DNA from: Rhizobium lusitanum
GTDB lineage: Bacteria; Pseudomonadota; Alphaproteobacteria; Rhizobiales; Rhizobiaceae
DNA length: 64,000 bases
Assembly: GCF_014189535.1 (NCBI RefSeq)
Contig: NZ_CP050308.1
Span: forward strand, 1-64,000
Reading direction: 5' to 3'
The notes under the pieces are model-generated. The model saw only the letters and a program-made list of their open reading frames with translations, was not told where the DNA came from and searched no databases. The translations under genes and the position numbers were made by a program. Shown here piece after piece: positions 1 to 9,717 of the stretch (positions are counted from its first letter, which is position 1; each line of letters begins with the position of its first letter).

Positions 1-1710
1 ACGGCCGTTGATTTCGTCGCCAAACGCGGCATCAGTATCGATCTCGCCGGCATCCCGCTCGACGACAAGAAGACCTACGAGATGCTCGCGCGCGGCGAGA
101 CGGTCGGCGTGTTCCAGGTGGAAAGTGCCGGCATGCGCAAGGCGCTGATCGGCATGCGCCCGGACTGCATCGAGGATATTATCGCGCTCGTGGCGCTCTA
201 TCGTCCAGGCCCGATGGAAAACATCCCGGTCTACAATGCCCGCAAGCATGGCGAGGAAGAGATCGAGTCGATCCACCCGACCATCGACTATCTCCTGAAG
301 GAAACCCAGGGCGTTATCGTTTACCAGGAGCAGGTGATGCAGGTCGCCCAGGTCCTGTCGGGCTATTCGCTCGGCGAGGCCGATCTTCTGCGCCGCGCCA
401 TGGGTAAGAAGATCAAGGCGGAGATGGACCAGCAGCGCGAGCGCTTCGTCGATGGCGCCGTTAAGAATGGCGTGTCGAAGGGGCAATCGGACGTCATTTT
501 CGATCTGCTCGCCAAGTTCGCCAACTACGGCTTCAACAAGTCGCACGCCGCCGCCTACGCCATCGTCTCCTACCAGACGGCCTATATGAAGGCGCATTAT
601 CCGGTTGAGTTTCTCGCAGCGTCGATGACGCTCGATATGGCGAACACCGAAAAGGTCAACGACTTCCGTCAGGACGCCAAGCGCCTCGGTATCGAGGTGA
701 TCGCGCCGTCGATCCAGACCTCGTTCCGTCGTTTCGAGACGGGTGAGAACCGCATCTATTACGCTCTGGCCGCCCTCAAGGGTGTCGGCGAATCCGCCGT
801 CGAACATATTGTTGAAGTTCGCGGCGAGCAGCCTTTCGCCGGTATCGAGGATTTCTGCCTGCGCATTGATCCGAAGCAGATCAACCGCCGCGTGCTGGAA
901 AGCCTGATCTTCGCTGGCGCCTTCGATTGCTTCGAGATCGACCGCGCGCAACTGATCGGCGGGATCGACCGGATCATGGGCTATGCGCAGGTCGCGCAGG
1001 AAAACAAGCGCAGCGGTCAGCATGACATGTTCGGAAGTGCGGCCTCTGGCCCTGAGAAGATCTCGTTCTCGCCATTCACGCCCTGGCTCGCCTCGGAGCG
1101 GCTGCTCCGCGAATTCCAGGTTCTCGGCTTCTATCTGACGGCTCATCCGCTCGACAGTTACAAGAGCGTGCTCGATAAGATGCGCGTGCAGAATTTCGCC
1201 GATTTCTCCACGGCGGTGAAGCAGGGGGCCAGCAACGGCCGTCTCGCCGGTACGGTCATCTCGAAGCAGGAACGCAAGACGCGCACCGGCAACAAGATGG
1301 GCATCTTCGTCTTCTCCGATGCTTCGGGCCAGTTCGAAACCGTGCTGTTCTCCGAAGTGCTCAGTCAATATCGCGACGTGCTCGAAGTGGGCAAATCCTT
1401 CGTCATAACGGCCCAGGCCGACGAGCGGCCGGAAGGTATCAGTCTACGGCTGCACACGGCACAGTCGCTGGAGGAGAAGTCGCTGCAGATGCAGAAGGCA
1501 TTGCGCGTGTATGTCCGCGATTCCGGTCCGCTGAAGGCGGTGGCCGCCCATCTCAACGCCCGGGGCGATGGCCTGGTCTCCTTTATTGTCATCAAGGAGG
1601 AGGGCAAGCGCGAGGTGGAAGTGGTGCTGTCCGAGAAATACCGCATCACGCCGGAGATCGCAGCCGCGTTGCGCACGGCACCCGGTGTGATCGATGTCGA
1701 GCTGGTCTAG
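1..1710 (+). CDS. dnaE: DNA polymerase III alpha subunit, C-terminal part (5' truncated by window)
   Basis: This is the catalytic subunit of the replicative DNA polymerase. The reading frame is open from base 1 to the TAG at 1708-1710, so the gene begins left of the window and about 570 C-terminal residues are present. Visible family landmarks include GVFQVESAGMR, ALYRPGPM, GVIVYQEQVMQ, the FNKSHAAAYA segment of the fingers region, and a C-terminal OB-fold region (around GRLAGTVISKQERKTRTG). It is convergent with the next gene, and the two stop codons overlap by four bases. The N-terminal PHP domain and the catalytic aspartates lie outside the window. The family call is secure. Confidence 0.97.
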   Translation, partial: TAVDFVAKRGISIDLAGIPLDDKKTYEMLARGETVGVFQVESAGMRKALIGMRPDCIEDIIALVALYRPGPMENIPVYNARKHGEEEIESIHPTIDYLLKETQGVIVYQEQVMQVAQVLSGYSLGEADLLRRAMGKKIKAEMDQQRERFVDGAVKNGVSKGQSDVIFDLLAKFANYGFNKSHAAAYAIVSYQTAYMKAHYPVEFLAASMTLDMANTEKVNDFRQDAKRLGIEVIAPSIQTSFRRFETGENRIYYALAALKGVGESAVEHIVEVRGEQPFAGIEDFCLRIDPKQINRRVLESLIFAGAFDCFEIDRAQLIGGIDRIMGYAQVAQENKRSGQHDMFGSAASGPEKISFSPFTPWLASERLLREFQVLGFYLTAHPLDSYKSVLDKMRVQNFADFSTAVKQGASNGRLAGTVISKQERKTRTGNKMGIFVFSDASGQFETVLFSEVLSQYRDVLEVGKSFVITAQADERPEGISLRLHTAQSLEEKSLQMQKALRVYVRDSGPLKAVAAHLNARGDGLVSFIVIKEEGKREVEVVLSEKYRITPEIAAALRTAPGVIDVELV

Positions 1711-2975
1711 CCCTTCTTGCCCAATGCACCGCTGTTGGTGATGGTGATGAAATCGGTTCCGTTGCCGGTTTCAGGGCCGACGCCGGTGTCGGAAATCGTT
1801 AGGGACGATCCTGCCGTCAGCAGATCCCCGATCCTGCGCCTGATGTCGTCGGGTATGGTAATGCGGTTCAGCGCGCGGTCGGCGGCGTCGAACGCTTCCG
1901 CCTGTTCTTCGCTGGTGATGCCGAGCCGTTTCTTCGTATCCTTGGAAAGATCCTCCTCCAACGTCACGCCGAACCAGTTCGCCTTGCCGTTCATCCTATC
2001 GATCGTATTTGCAGTGAAGAAATGCGTGCCGAGTGCTTCCTGCGGCTCGGCGATGATCGCGGGCGCTTCGAACAGTGGCTTGAAGTTCTGGCGCACCATG
2101 ATTGCGCCGTTCGGCGGCTCGCCCTTGCCGGCGGCGGCATAGACCGCCGTCATCAGAGCCGGGCTAACAAGGCTGCCCGATGTCGGGATGCCGTGCGCCT
2201 TCTTGAAGTCGCTGATTGCTTGCACGGTCGCTGGTCCGAGCAGACCGTCCGGCGTACCGGTCGCAAAACCCATGCCGTTCAACAGACCTTGCAGGTCGCG
2301 GACGTTTTCACGTAATCCCCGGCGGGTCATCAGGATGCTGAGCGGAGCCTGGTCGACAGGCTGCGCTGTCCGCGCGGCGGTTGGCATCGGCAAGGCGGCT
2401 GTATCGTTCGTGGCGACCTGCACCGATTGCGCTTGTGGCATGAAGACAGCTGTCGTCGGGCGCAGCTCGATATCGGAGAACAGTACTGAGGCGGGTGCTG
2501 CCTCGGGCTGGAACAGCATGGCGTGCTCGAAAGGCTGCGGCACCAGTGGATGGTCGGCGATGACGACATGCACGCCGCGCTCGGTCATCTGGTAGAGCAT
2601 CTTGGCGAATGCCTTCGGCATGCGCACGCAGCCATGCGAGGCGGGATAATTCGGCACTGAATTGGATTCGTGCAGCGCGATACCGGACCAGGTCAGCCGC
2701 TGCATGAAGGGCATCGGCGAGTTCGAATAGAGATTGGACTCGTGATAGACCTCTTTCTCCAGAATGGAGAAGATGCCGCTGGGTGTCGTGTGGCCGCGCT
2801 TGCCGGTCGAAACCTTCGATGTCGCCACCACCTTGTCGCCGTCATAGACGGCCAGCGACTGCCGGTCCTTGGACACGACGATCTGCAACGTGCGGACATC
2901 GTCCGCCGCAAGGGCAGGGTGAACGAGAGCTGTGGCCGACAACAGGCCCAGTCCGAAAAGAAAACACGGCTTCAT
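1707..2975 (-). CDS. Exported L,D-transpeptidase (YkuD) with peptidoglycan-binding domain
   Basis: Predicted periplasmic enzyme that makes 3-3 peptidoglycan cross-links or attaches proteins to peptidoglycan. An N-terminal signal peptide (about residues 1-24, ending near HPALAADD) precedes a YkuD domain. That domain carries the catalytic motif SHGCVRMP, with Cys116 as the nucleophile and the His two residues before it. Around residues 218-280 there is a PG_binding_1-like stretch (LQGLLNGMGF, PDGLLGPATVQAI). I chose the ATG at 2975; an in-frame GTG lies two codons upstream and the ribosome-binding site is weak. It is convergent with dnaE. The substrate specificity of this paralogue cannot be read from sequence. 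Confidence 0.9.
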   Translation of the reverse strand: MKPCFLFGLGLLSATALVHPALAADDVRTLQIVVSKDRQSLAVYDGDKVVATSKVSTGKRGHTTPSGIFSILEKEVYHESNLYSNSPMPFMQRLTWSGIALHESNSVPNYPASHGCVRMPKAFAKMLYQMTERGVHVVIADHPLVPQPFEHAMLFQPEAAPASVLFSDIELRPTTAVFMPQAQSVQVATNDTAALPMPTAARTAQPVDQAPLSILMTRRGLRENVRDLQGLLNGMGFATGTPDGLLGPATVQAISDFKKAHGIPTSGSLVSPALMTAVYAAAGKGEPPNGAIMVRQNFKPLFEAPAIIAEPQEALGTHFFTANTIDRMNGKANWFGVTLEEDLSKDTKKRLGITSEEQAEAFDAADRALNRITIPDDIRRRIGDLLTAGSSLTISDTGVGPETGNGTDFITITNSGALGKKG

Positions 2976-3174
2976 ACACACATACCAAAACGCAATACTC
3001 GTATTGATGCAGACTAGACTTCGAAGTTTAAGGAAGACTTGAAGACAAGCGATCTATTCGAAATGCTTTTCGATGATTCACCACGATGAGACCTGCGCTA
3101 TCGGCGCAATTGCGGCAAGATGTATTTTATGTAATTCTTAAGTTACAGAATGTGGAGCCGGATGGGGGTTCGAC

Positions 3175-4926
3175 ATGCAAGTGGACGTGATCGAAAAGCT
3201 GGAAGATCTGCAAGCGTTGAAAGGCAACTGGGATCGGATCTATGAGATCGACCCGGAAGCGCACTGCTTTTTGTCCTCAACGTGGATATCGAACTGGTTT
3301 GCCTCGCGCAGCTTGCCCTGGTTCGTGCTGGCGGCGAGGGAGGAGGCTGATGGCGCCTATGTGGCATTCTTCCCGATCCAGCTTGGCACTGGCCTTGATC
3401 GGGGCAAGGGCTTTTACAATATCGTCGCCATGGGCGGCTCCTACTTCGCGCCCTATACCGGCATTCTCAGCGATCCCGCCTATGCCGATGCATCGGCCCT
3501 GGCCTTTGCGGAGCATATCCGCACCTTCAATTGGCGCAGCCTGCATCTGGACGGCATCGATCGATCATCCGCGCGGATCGGGCGTTTCCTTGAACATTTC
3601 CCGCCCAAGGATTTTACCGGCGACCGGGTTAAGCATCCCGCGCGGATCCAGAACGCGACAGATCGGGTCGATCCGGAGATCCATCTCCATGTGACGCTGC
3701 CGGCGGATTTCGAATCTTTCCTCGACGAAAAGCTGCGCCCGCAGGTGCGGCGCAATATCCGCCTCGGTCTGCGCAAGCTGGACGGTTCAACAACGCTCCG
3801 GGTGACGCATGGTGAGAGTGGAGCCACTGAGGCGGACTTGGCGACGCTGCTCAGCCTCTGGGAGAAGCAATGGGGACAGCGCGATCCAGGTCATGCACGG
3901 TACGTCCTCGACAATGCGCGGTCACTTTTGCCGCATTGCCTCCGTGATGGCGATCTCTTTCTGCCGATCCTGTGGCAGGACGAGACGCCGATCGCGGCTG
4001 CCGCCATCCTTCTCGATCGCCCCAGAAAGCGGCTGATCTGTTTCTTGAGCGCGCGTGACGTCACCATCCGGGATATGTCTCCAGGCTTGATACTGCACGC
4101 CTATACGATCCGTTGGGCGATAGAGAACGGCTTTCGAATCTACGATCTCGGTGCGGGCAATTACGCGCACAAATATGCTTTCGGCTCCGTCAGCCGGCGT
4201 ATCGAACATTATCGGATCGACACGAGGACAGGACGGAATCTGGGCGAGCGCCTGGATCCGCATTGCCTGCCGCTTGCGCTTGCCCGCGTCAAAGATCTGC
4301 ATGCCGCCGGCGATCAGAGCGATGCCGAGATTGGCTGCCGACAGATCCTCGCCGTCGAGCCCACGCATGGGGAAGCATTGGCGCTCTACCGCGACATTGC
4401 GGCGTCGCGGACGCTATGGCAGAAAATCTGGTCCGATGATGCCCCGGCCGGTGACCAGGGATCTGCCGATCGTGTCCAGGCGGAAAGGCAATGCCGCGCC
4501 GCGATCGCTGAAAATCCCGGAGATTTCGATGCCGCGCACCGGCTGAGCATACTCTTGCTGCTACGCGGCGAGGCCGGGGAGGCGGAGGCCGAGATCGGGC
4601 GGGCGCTGGAGCTGCGCCCCGATTCCGCTGCCGCCCATTGCACCTACGGCAATATCCTTGCCGCGACCCGGAATTTCGAGGCGGCCGTCATCCGTTATGA
4701 TCGCGCGCTTGCCCTGGAACCGGATTATGCCGTCGCCCACAACAACAAGGGCAACGCCTTGCGCCACCTCGGGCGCCCCGACGAGGCGCTGGCGAGCTAT
4801 GAAAACGCGATTGCGACTAGGCCGGACTACGAGCAGGCACTTGCCAATCGTGCAGCACTTTTCGATGAAGAGCCGGATATGCTGCCGGCGCTCTCTCACG
4901 TCCCGCGCTTGCCGCCGAATGTGTAG
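3175..4926 (+). CDS. CelD/FemAB-like GNAT acetyltransferase fused to C-terminal TPR repeats
   Basis: A protein of 583 residues. The N-terminal two thirds resemble the Acetyltransf_6 (BioF2-like, CelD/FemAB-type) fold: [15 protein letters not shown] around residue 185 and a [15 protein letters not shown] signature around residue 325 are typical. The last third (about 435-575) contains three to four tetratricopeptide repeats with the usual A..Y.G..L..G...A......AL...P spacing, for example [20 protein letters not shown]. Members of this family often act in exopolysaccharide or cellulose biosynthesis, but no such cluster is adjacent. The TPR fusion suggests docking to a protein partner. The gene end overlaps the convergent dinB by 31 bases. 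The substrate is unknown. Confidence 0.8.
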   Translation: MQVDVIEKLEDLQALKGNWDRIYEIDPEAHCFLSSTWISNWFASRSLPWFVLAAREEADGAYVAFFPIQLGTGLDRGKGFYNIVAMGGSYFAPYTGILSDPAYADASALAFAEHIRTFNWRSLHLDGIDRSSARIGRFLEHFPPKDFTGDRVKHPARIQNATDRVDPEIHLHVTLPADFESFLDEKLRPQVRRNIRLGLRKLDGSTTLRVTHGESGATEADLATLLSLWEKQWGQRDPGHARYVLDNARSLLPHCLRDGDLFLPILWQDETPIAAAAILLDRPRKRLICFLSARDVTIRDMSPGLILHAYTIRWAIENGFRIYDLGAGNYAHKYAFGSVSRRIEHYRIDTRTGRNLGERLDPHCLPLALARVKDLHAAGDQSDAEIGCRQILAVEPTHGEALALYRDIAASRTLWQKIWSDDAPAGDQGSADRVQAERQCRAAIAENPGDFDAAHRLSILLLLRGEAGEAEAEIGRALELRPDSAAAHCTYGNILAATRNFEAAVIRYDRALALEPDYAVAHNNKGNALRHLGRPDEALASYENAIATRPDYEQALANRAALFDEEPDMLPALSHVPRLPPNV

Positions 4927-6209
4927 CCGGTTTCGACCGTCTTGTTACCGAATTTTTCCCTGAGCTTGTCCATTGCAGCCTCGGCTGCTGCGCGGCGGGT
5001 GGCCTGTTCGTCGATCAGATCCGGAGGGTCGGCGCGGGCGGCGTCGCAAAGATCGGTTACGCCGATGCCGATCAGGCGGAATTTCGTGCCATCGGTCTCG
5101 TGTTCGAGCAATCGCAAGCCGGTACGGAAGATGCGGTCGGCAAGCTGGGTCGGATCTTCGAGGCGGCGGTTGCGGGTCCGGCTTTTGAAATCTGCCGTTT
5201 TCAGCTTCAGTACGACAGTGTGCCCGGCGATCTCGCCGTGCTTCAGGCGTCGCGATACTTTTTCGGAGAGATCGCGAAGGATCGGCACGAGATCGTCGTG
5301 GCGAGAGATATCCTCGAAGAAGGTCGTTTCCGCCGATACGCTCTTCGCCTCGTCATTCAGATGCACCGTGCGGTCGTCGATGCCGCGCGACAGGCGGAAA
5401 AGTCTTTGGCCAATGACGCCATAGCGGCGCATCAGGTCGCCTTCGTCCATGGTCTGGAGCTGGCCGATGGTGCGGATGCCGCTGCTTTCCAGCGTTGCCG
5501 CAAAGGCCTTGCCGACGCCCCAGATGGTCGTCACGGGACGCGGCTCCAGAAACGACAGCGCCTCCTCACGACCGATCACCGAAAAGCCACGCGGCTTCTG
5601 CAGGTCGGACGCCACCTTGGCGAGGAACTTGCAATAGGAAAGGCCGACCGAGATGGTGATGCCGATCTCGCTTTCGATACGCTTGACAAATTTCGCAAGG
5701 ATTCGCGCTGGCGGGTCATGATGCAGGCGCTGCGTGCCCTCGAGTTCCAGAAAGGCCTCGTCGATCGAAAGCGGCTGCACCAGCGGCGTCAGCTCCTGCA
5801 TCAGCGTCCTCACCTCGCGACCGACGCGGACATATTTCTCCATGTTCGGGCGGATGACGACCGCCTGCGGACAGGCCTCCAGCGCCTTGAACATCGGCAT
5901 GGCGGAGCGGACGCCATGGATGCGGGCGATATAGCAGGCGGTGGACACGACGCCGCGCTTGCCGCCGCCGATGATGACCGGCTTGTCCGCCAGCTCCGGA
6001 TTGTCGCGCTTTTCGATCGAGGCATAGAAGGCGTCGCAATCGATATGCGCCAGCGTCAGGTCGTAGAGTTCGCGGTGATAGACAAGGCGCGGGCTGCCGC
6101 AGGCACGGCAACGCGTTCGCTCGCTCAATTGCTCGCTCAAGCAATCGCGGCAAAAACCTGAAATTTTGTCGGGCGCGCTGATCATGAAACGAGAACAAAA
6201 ATTGAACAT
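4896..6209 (-). CDS. dinB: DNA polymerase IV (Y-family translesion polymerase) with N-terminal Cys4 motif
   Basis: Error-prone Y-family polymerase used for lesion bypass. Catalytic motifs are present: [20 protein letters not shown] and [12 protein letters not shown] carry the metal-binding acidic residues. [20 protein letters not shown] and the helix-hairpin-helix-like TIWGVGK follow, with the little-finger domain behind. Before the polymerase core lies a C-x2-C-x10-C-x2-C motif (CRDC then CRACG), a putative zinc finger absent from the E. coli enzyme. I chose the ATG at 6209 because AAGG lies five bases upstream; a second ATG at 6185 has no visible ribosome-binding site. The long in-frame extension further upstream looks non-coding. 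Confidence 0.92.
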   Translation of the reverse strand: MFNFCSRFMISAPDKISGFCRDCLSEQLSERTRCRACGSPRLVYHRELYDLTLAHIDCDAFYASIEKRDNPELADKPVIIGGGKRGVVSTACYIARIHGVRSAMPMFKALEACPQAVVIRPNMEKYVRVGREVRTLMQELTPLVQPLSIDEAFLELEGTQRLHHDPPARILAKFVKRIESEIGITISVGLSYCKFLAKVASDLQKPRGFSVIGREEALSFLEPRPVTTIWGVGKAFAATLESSGIRTIGQLQTMDEGDLMRRYGVIGQRLFRLSRGIDDRTVHLNDEAKSVSAETTFFEDISRHDDLVPILRDLSEKVSRRLKHGEIAGHTVVLKLKTADFKSRTRNRRLEDPTQLADRIFRTGLRLLEHETDGTKFRLIGIGVTDLCDAARADPPDLIDEQATRRAAAEAAMDKLREKFGNKTVETGYTFGGKRGT

Positions 6210-6266
6210 CGCTACCTTATGTTCTAAGCTCGCGAGTCTCAAGGCGCAAATGTGCCAAAGGAGGGG

Positions 6267-6848
6267 ATGTTGGAGGAATTGAAAGTGCTGCCCCTGACGT
6301 CGGATCGATGGAGCGATTTCGAAACGCTCTTCGGCCCGAGCGGCGCTTGCTATGGTTGCTGGTGCACCCATTTCCGTATTCCGACATCTGATCGCAAGAC
6401 GATGGATGCCGGTGCCAAGAAGGCGTTCATGCAGGCACGAGTCGCCGCAGGTTCTCCGCCCGGCATTCTTGGTTATATCGACGAACGGCCAATCGCTTGG
6501 GCGCAGGTTGGCCCGCGCTCCGAGCTGCCGCAGTGGAATTCCCCGAAAACCGTGTCACGGCCGCTCGATCCGGCCGATGCCGACGATGGTTCCGTTTGGG
6601 CTGTCAGCTGCTTCTTCATGAACTCACGCGATCGCGGCAAGGGATATAGCCACCGCATGCTGTCAGAGGCGGTAAATTTCGCCAAGGCCTCCGGCGCCCG
6701 CATCCTTGAAGGCTGTCCGATCGAACGGACGAAACAATCGAAATCCGTTGGCCTCTATGTCGGCTCGCTGCGCATATTCGAGGCGGCCGGATTTTCCGAA
6801 GTGGCGAAACGAAAGGATGGGCGACCCTTGATGCGCTTGGTTCTATGA
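6267..6848 (+). CDS. GNAT-family N-acetyltransferase
   Basis: An acetyltransferase-like protein of about 193 residues. The acetyl-CoA-binding region is recognisable in [23 protein letters not shown], an R-x-x-G-K/G-x loop followed by a helix. The C-terminal [14 protein letters not shown] is the usual last strand. The Cys-rich N-terminus ([12 protein letters not shown]) is characteristic of a GNAT subgroup. The start is ambiguous. A strong AAAGGAGG lies only two bases before the ATG at 6267, a GTG opens the frame at 6252, and a TTG at 6279 has its own GGAGG. The gene is divergent from dinB. Substrate unknown. Confidence 0.75.
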   Translation: MLEELKVLPLTSDRWSDFETLFGPSGACYGCWCTHFRIPTSDRKTMDAGAKKAFMQARVAAGSPPGILGYIDERPIAWAQVGPRSELPQWNSPKTVSRPLDPADADDGSVWAVSCFFMNSRDRGKGYSHRMLSEAVNFAKASGARILEGCPIERTKQSKSVGLYVGSLRIFEAAGFSEVAKRKDGRPLMRLVL

Positions 6849-6865
6849 TAGCGGTGCGGCTGGGC

Positions 6866-7513
6866 TCAGCGGGCGATATGGGCGTGGATCAATGGCGCGG
6901 CTTCAGCCCAGTCGTTTGTCTGGGGAATATCGGCGGCCACAGTCGGGGCCATGCGGTGGACGATCGAATCCGGCCTCAGATTGATCAGCAGGCAGCTTGG
7001 GACATGGTCGCGAACCGAATGCAGATTGTGCGCCATGTCATCCACAAAGGCGACGGGAAGGGAGCGGGCATCATGCAGGGTCTGTACGATCGGTCCCTTC
7101 GGCTGCAGCGAGGCAATCAGCGGATAGGCAAGGCCGAGCCGGTCGAGCAGGCGGCGGCGCTGGGCCCAGAACTGCGGCGACATGGCGGTGAGGAAAACGA
7201 CGTCGGCGTCTCTCGAGAAGTCGCCGAGGGCATCGACGACGCGGTCGAGAGGCGTCTGCCACTGTTCCTGCGCTTCGAAAAAGGCTTCGATCAGGCGATG
7301 GACATCCTTTTCCTCCAAAGCCGTACCGTTGGCCTTCGAAATGATATTGCCGGTCAGCCGGAAGGACCGCGGCAGGAACTCATGGCCTTCGCCGTCGAGA
7401 AAGACCAGGAAAGGCGCAAAGAAATGCAGCACGACATCATCGACGTCGCAGACGACCAGCGGACGGTCTCCAAGACGAACATGCGACATGTCCAGTTCGA
7501 TTGGGGCGTCCAT
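6866..7513 (-). CDS. HAD-like hydrolase family protein
   Basis: A protein of 215 residues with haloacid-dehalogenase-like motifs: LVVCDVDDVV (DxD, residues 23-25) near the N-terminus, VFLTAMS (motif II Thr/Ser), a Lys in LQPKGPI, and VAFVDDMAHN as the acidic motif. It probably hydrolyses a phosphate ester, but the substrate cannot be inferred. The ATG at 7513 lies two bases beyond the stop of the DUF3572 gene with GGGGGAG upstream, so the two genes should be co-transcribed. Its 3' end lies 17 bases from the convergent GNAT gene. Confidence 0.7.
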   Translation of the reverse strand: MDAPIELDMSHVRLGDRPLVVCDVDDVVLHFFAPFLVFLDGEGHEFLPRSFRLTGNIISKANGTALEEKDVHRLIEAFFEAQEQWQTPLDRVVDALGDFSRDADVVFLTAMSPQFWAQRRRLLDRLGLAYPLIASLQPKGPIVQTLHDARSLPVAFVDDMAHNLHSVRDHVPSCLLINLRPDSIVHRMAPTVAADIPQTNDWAEAAPLIHAHIAR

Positions 7514-7515
7514 CG

Positions 7516-7824
7516 TCAATACTCCCCCGAGGAGAGGCCAGGCGGCGAGAAATGCGCTGCAGCAGCCATAACGGTTTCCGGCGCCATCCCGCTTGCCTCA
7601 CAGAAGGCAAGCAAGGTCGGCTCGTGGTTCATCAGGAAATCCAGCATGCCCGCAAGAAAGGCCGGTTCGTTGATGGCGTTGCGCACCTGCGCCGGCTCGA
7701 CGCCGGTCAAGGCCAGGAAACGGCCGAACATATCCGGCTCGTTGGCGAGCCAGCCAAGTACCGCGATTGCCGTCTCTTGCGGGTCGGCGGTGACCGTCTT
7801 CGAGTTCTTGAAGTTACTTTGCAT
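7516..7824 (-). CDS. DUF3572 family protein
   Basis: A small protein of 102 residues matching the DUF3572 family of rhizobia and relatives by its pattern ETAIAVLGWLANEPDMFGRF and a C-terminal acidic, helical segment. It has no signal peptide or membrane segment and its function is unknown. It lies divergent from divK, a conserved arrangement in Rhizobiales, and immediately upstream of the HAD gene. A 13-base palindrome (AGGTAAGTTACCT) sits seven bases upstream of its ATG. Confidence 0.75.
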   Translation of the reverse strand: MQSNFKNSKTVTADPQETAIAVLGWLANEPDMFGRFLALTGVEPAQVRNAINEPAFLAGMLDFLMNHEPTLLAFCEASGMAPETVMAAAAHFSPPGLSSGEY

Positions 7825-7830
7825 TTTGAG

Positions 7831-7843
7831 AGGTAAGTTACCT
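7831..7843. repeat. 13-base palindrome upstream of DUF3572, in the divK intergenic region
   Basis: AGGTAAGTTACCT reads the same on both strands around a central G. It lies where the DUF3572 ribosome-binding site would be expected and 112 bases upstream of the divK ATG. It could be an operator for either gene, a small hairpin at the DUF3572 start, or chance. Confidence 0.3.
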
Positions 7844-7955
7844 ATTTTTCAACCAAATGCCGATAATGTCCGATTCAAATATTTTTGGAATCGATTTGTC
7901 GCGACCTTATATTTTCAGCAAGTGGATGCAATACCGAATGCAGGGACAGCTCTCC

Positions 7956-8327
7956 ATGCCTAAGCAAGTGATGATTGTAGAAGACAACGAGCTGAATATG
8001 AAGCTCTTTCGAGATCTGATCGAGGCGTCGGGCTACACGACGATCCAGACACGGAACGGCATGGAAGCACTTGACCTTGCTCGGAAACACCGCCCGGACC
8101 TGATCCTCATGGATATCCAGCTTCCCGAGGTTTCGGGACTGGAAGTGACGAAATGGCTGAAGGAGGATGACGACTTGCACGTCATCCCGGTGATCGCGGT
8201 TACCGCCTTTGCGATGAAGGGTGACGAGGAGCGCATTCGCCAGGGCGGCTGCGAAGCCTATGTCTCGAAGCCGATCTCCGTCCCGAAATTCATCGAGACC
8301 ATCAAGACTTACCTGGGCGACGCCTGA
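7956..8327 (+). CDS. divK: Single-domain response regulator DivK
   Basis: A receiver-only response regulator of 123 residues that acts in the DivJ/PleC/CckA phosphorelay controlling the alphaproteobacterial cell cycle. All receiver landmarks are visible: the acidic pair E9-D10, the phosphoacceptor Asp53 in [13 protein letters not shown], a Thr in [12 protein letters not shown], and the Lys in YVSKPISV. The ATG at 7956 ([12 protein letters not shown]) puts the phosphoacceptor at position 53 as in Caulobacter DivK; upstream in-frame starts would add an unrelated leader. The pleD gene follows 16 bases later, forming the classical divK-pleD operon. Confidence 0.96.
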   Translation: MPKQVMIVEDNELNMKLFRDLIEASGYTTIQTRNGMEALDLARKHRPDLILMDIQLPEVSGLEVTKWLKEDDDLHVIPVIAVTAFAMKGDEERIRQGGCEAYVSKPISVPKFIETIKTYLGDA

Positions 8328-8343
8328 GCGCGAGGAAAGACCG

Positions 8344-9717
8344 ATGACCGCGCGCATTCTGGTAGTCGACGATATCCCCGCCAATGTGAAGCTCCTTGAA
8401 GCGCGGCTGCTGGCCGAGTATTTCGAGGTGCTGACCGCCGAGGATGGCTTGAAGGCGCTCGCCATTTGCGACAGCACGCAGGTCGATCTCGTCCTGCTCG
8501 ACATCATGATGCCCGGCATGGACGGTTTCGACGTCTGCGAGCGACTGAAGTCCGACCCACGCACCTCGCATATCCCCGTCGTCATGGTCACAGCGCTGGA
8601 TCAGCCGGCTGATCGCGTACGCGGGTTGAAGGCCGGCGCCGACGATTTCCTGACCAAGCCGGTGAACGACCTGCAGCTCATCTCACGCGTCAAGAGCCTT
8701 TTGCGCTTGAAGACGCTGAGCGACGAACTGCGCATGCGCAACGAGACGGCTCGCAATCTCGGCATCGAGGATTTGCTGCGCCTGGGGGATGGCCGCATTG
8801 ACGAGACTGGCCATGTCCTCCTGGTCGACGGCCGCGCCAATTCTCAGGAGCGCATCATCCGTGCCCTGAAGCCGATTGCCCAGGTGACAGCGACCTCCGA
8901 TCCGCAGGCCGCCTTGTTCGAAGCCGCGGAAAAGCCGTTCGAACTTGTCATCGTCAATTCCAATTTCGACGACTACGACCCGCTGCGGCTTTGCTCGCAG
9001 CTTCGCTCGCTGGAGCGCACGCGCTTCCTGCCGGTACTGCTGGTGACGGAGCAGGGTGCCGACGAGATGATCGTCCGGGCGCTCGATCTTGGCGTCAACG
9101 ACTATATCGTCCGGCCGCTGGATCCGAACGAACTGGTTGCCCGCAGCCTGACGCAGATCCGCCGCAAGCGTTACAACGACCGTCTGCGTGCCAGCATGCA
9201 GCATACGATCGAGCTTGCCGTCACTGATGCGCTCACAGGCCTCAACAACAGACGCTATCTCGACAATCACCTGAAGATCCTCTTCAACCGCTCACTGGCG
9301 CGTGGCAGGCCGCTTTCGATCCTGATCACCGACATCGACCGCTTTAAGCTGGTGAACGACACCTATGGTCATGACGCCGGCGATGAAGTGCTGAAGGAGT
9401 TTGCCGCTCGCATCCGCTCCACCGTTCGTGGTGCCGATCTGGCCTGTCGCTATGGCGGCGAGGAATTCGTCGTGGTGATGCCGGATACGCCTCCGGAGGT
9501 TGCCGCCGCCGTTGCCGAACGTCTGCGCGCCGCGGTGGAGACCGTGCCCGTGACCCTGCGGGAAGCGGGAGCCGCACTTAATATCACCGCCTCTTTCGGC
9601 ATTTCATCCCGCCTGGAGTCTATAGAGACGCCCGAGCAATTGATGAAGCAGGCCGACCTTGCACTTTACGAAGCCAAGAAGGCAGGCCGCAATCGGGTTG
9701 TTGCGGCGGCAGCCTGA
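8344..9717 (+). CDS. pleD: Response regulator / diguanylate cyclase PleD
   Basis: Synthesises the second messenger c-di-GMP from GTP in response to phosphorylation by the PleC/DivJ system. Length is 457 residues. The first receiver has Asp53 (LVLLDIMMPGMDGFD). The second receiver (about 155-275) lacks the phosphoacceptor (IVNSNFDDYDP) and serves as a dimerisation module in the family. The GGDEF domain is intact with GGEEF at 371-375 and the product-inhibition I-site RGAD at 362-365. The ATG at 8344 gives a start directly into the receiver fold; a longer in-frame extension overlaps divK and is rejected. It is co-transcribed with divK. Confidence 0.96.
   Translation: MTARILVVDDIPANVKLLEARLLAEYFEVLTAEDGLKALAICDSTQVDLVLLDIMMPGMDGFDVCERLKSDPRTSHIPVVMVTALDQPADRVRGLKAGADDFLTKPVNDLQLISRVKSLLRLKTLSDELRMRNETARNLGIEDLLRLGDGRIDETGHVLLVDGRANSQERIIRALKPIAQVTATSDPQAALFEAAEKPFELVIVNSNFDDYDPLRLCSQLRSLERTRFLPVLLVTEQGADEMIVRALDLGVNDYIVRPLDPNELVARSLTQIRRKRYNDRLRASMQHTIELAVTDALTGLNNRRYLDNHLKILFNRSLARGRPLSILITDIDRFKLVNDTYGHDAGDEVLKEFAARIRSTVRGADLACRYGGEEFVVVMPDTPPEVAAAVAERLRAAVETVPVTLREAGAALNITASFGISSRLESIETPEQLMKQADLALYEAKKAGRNRVVAAAA

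Noticed and set aside
5100..6161. 353-codon plus-strand frame
   Set aside because: Antisense to dinB; dinB has all catalytic motifs.
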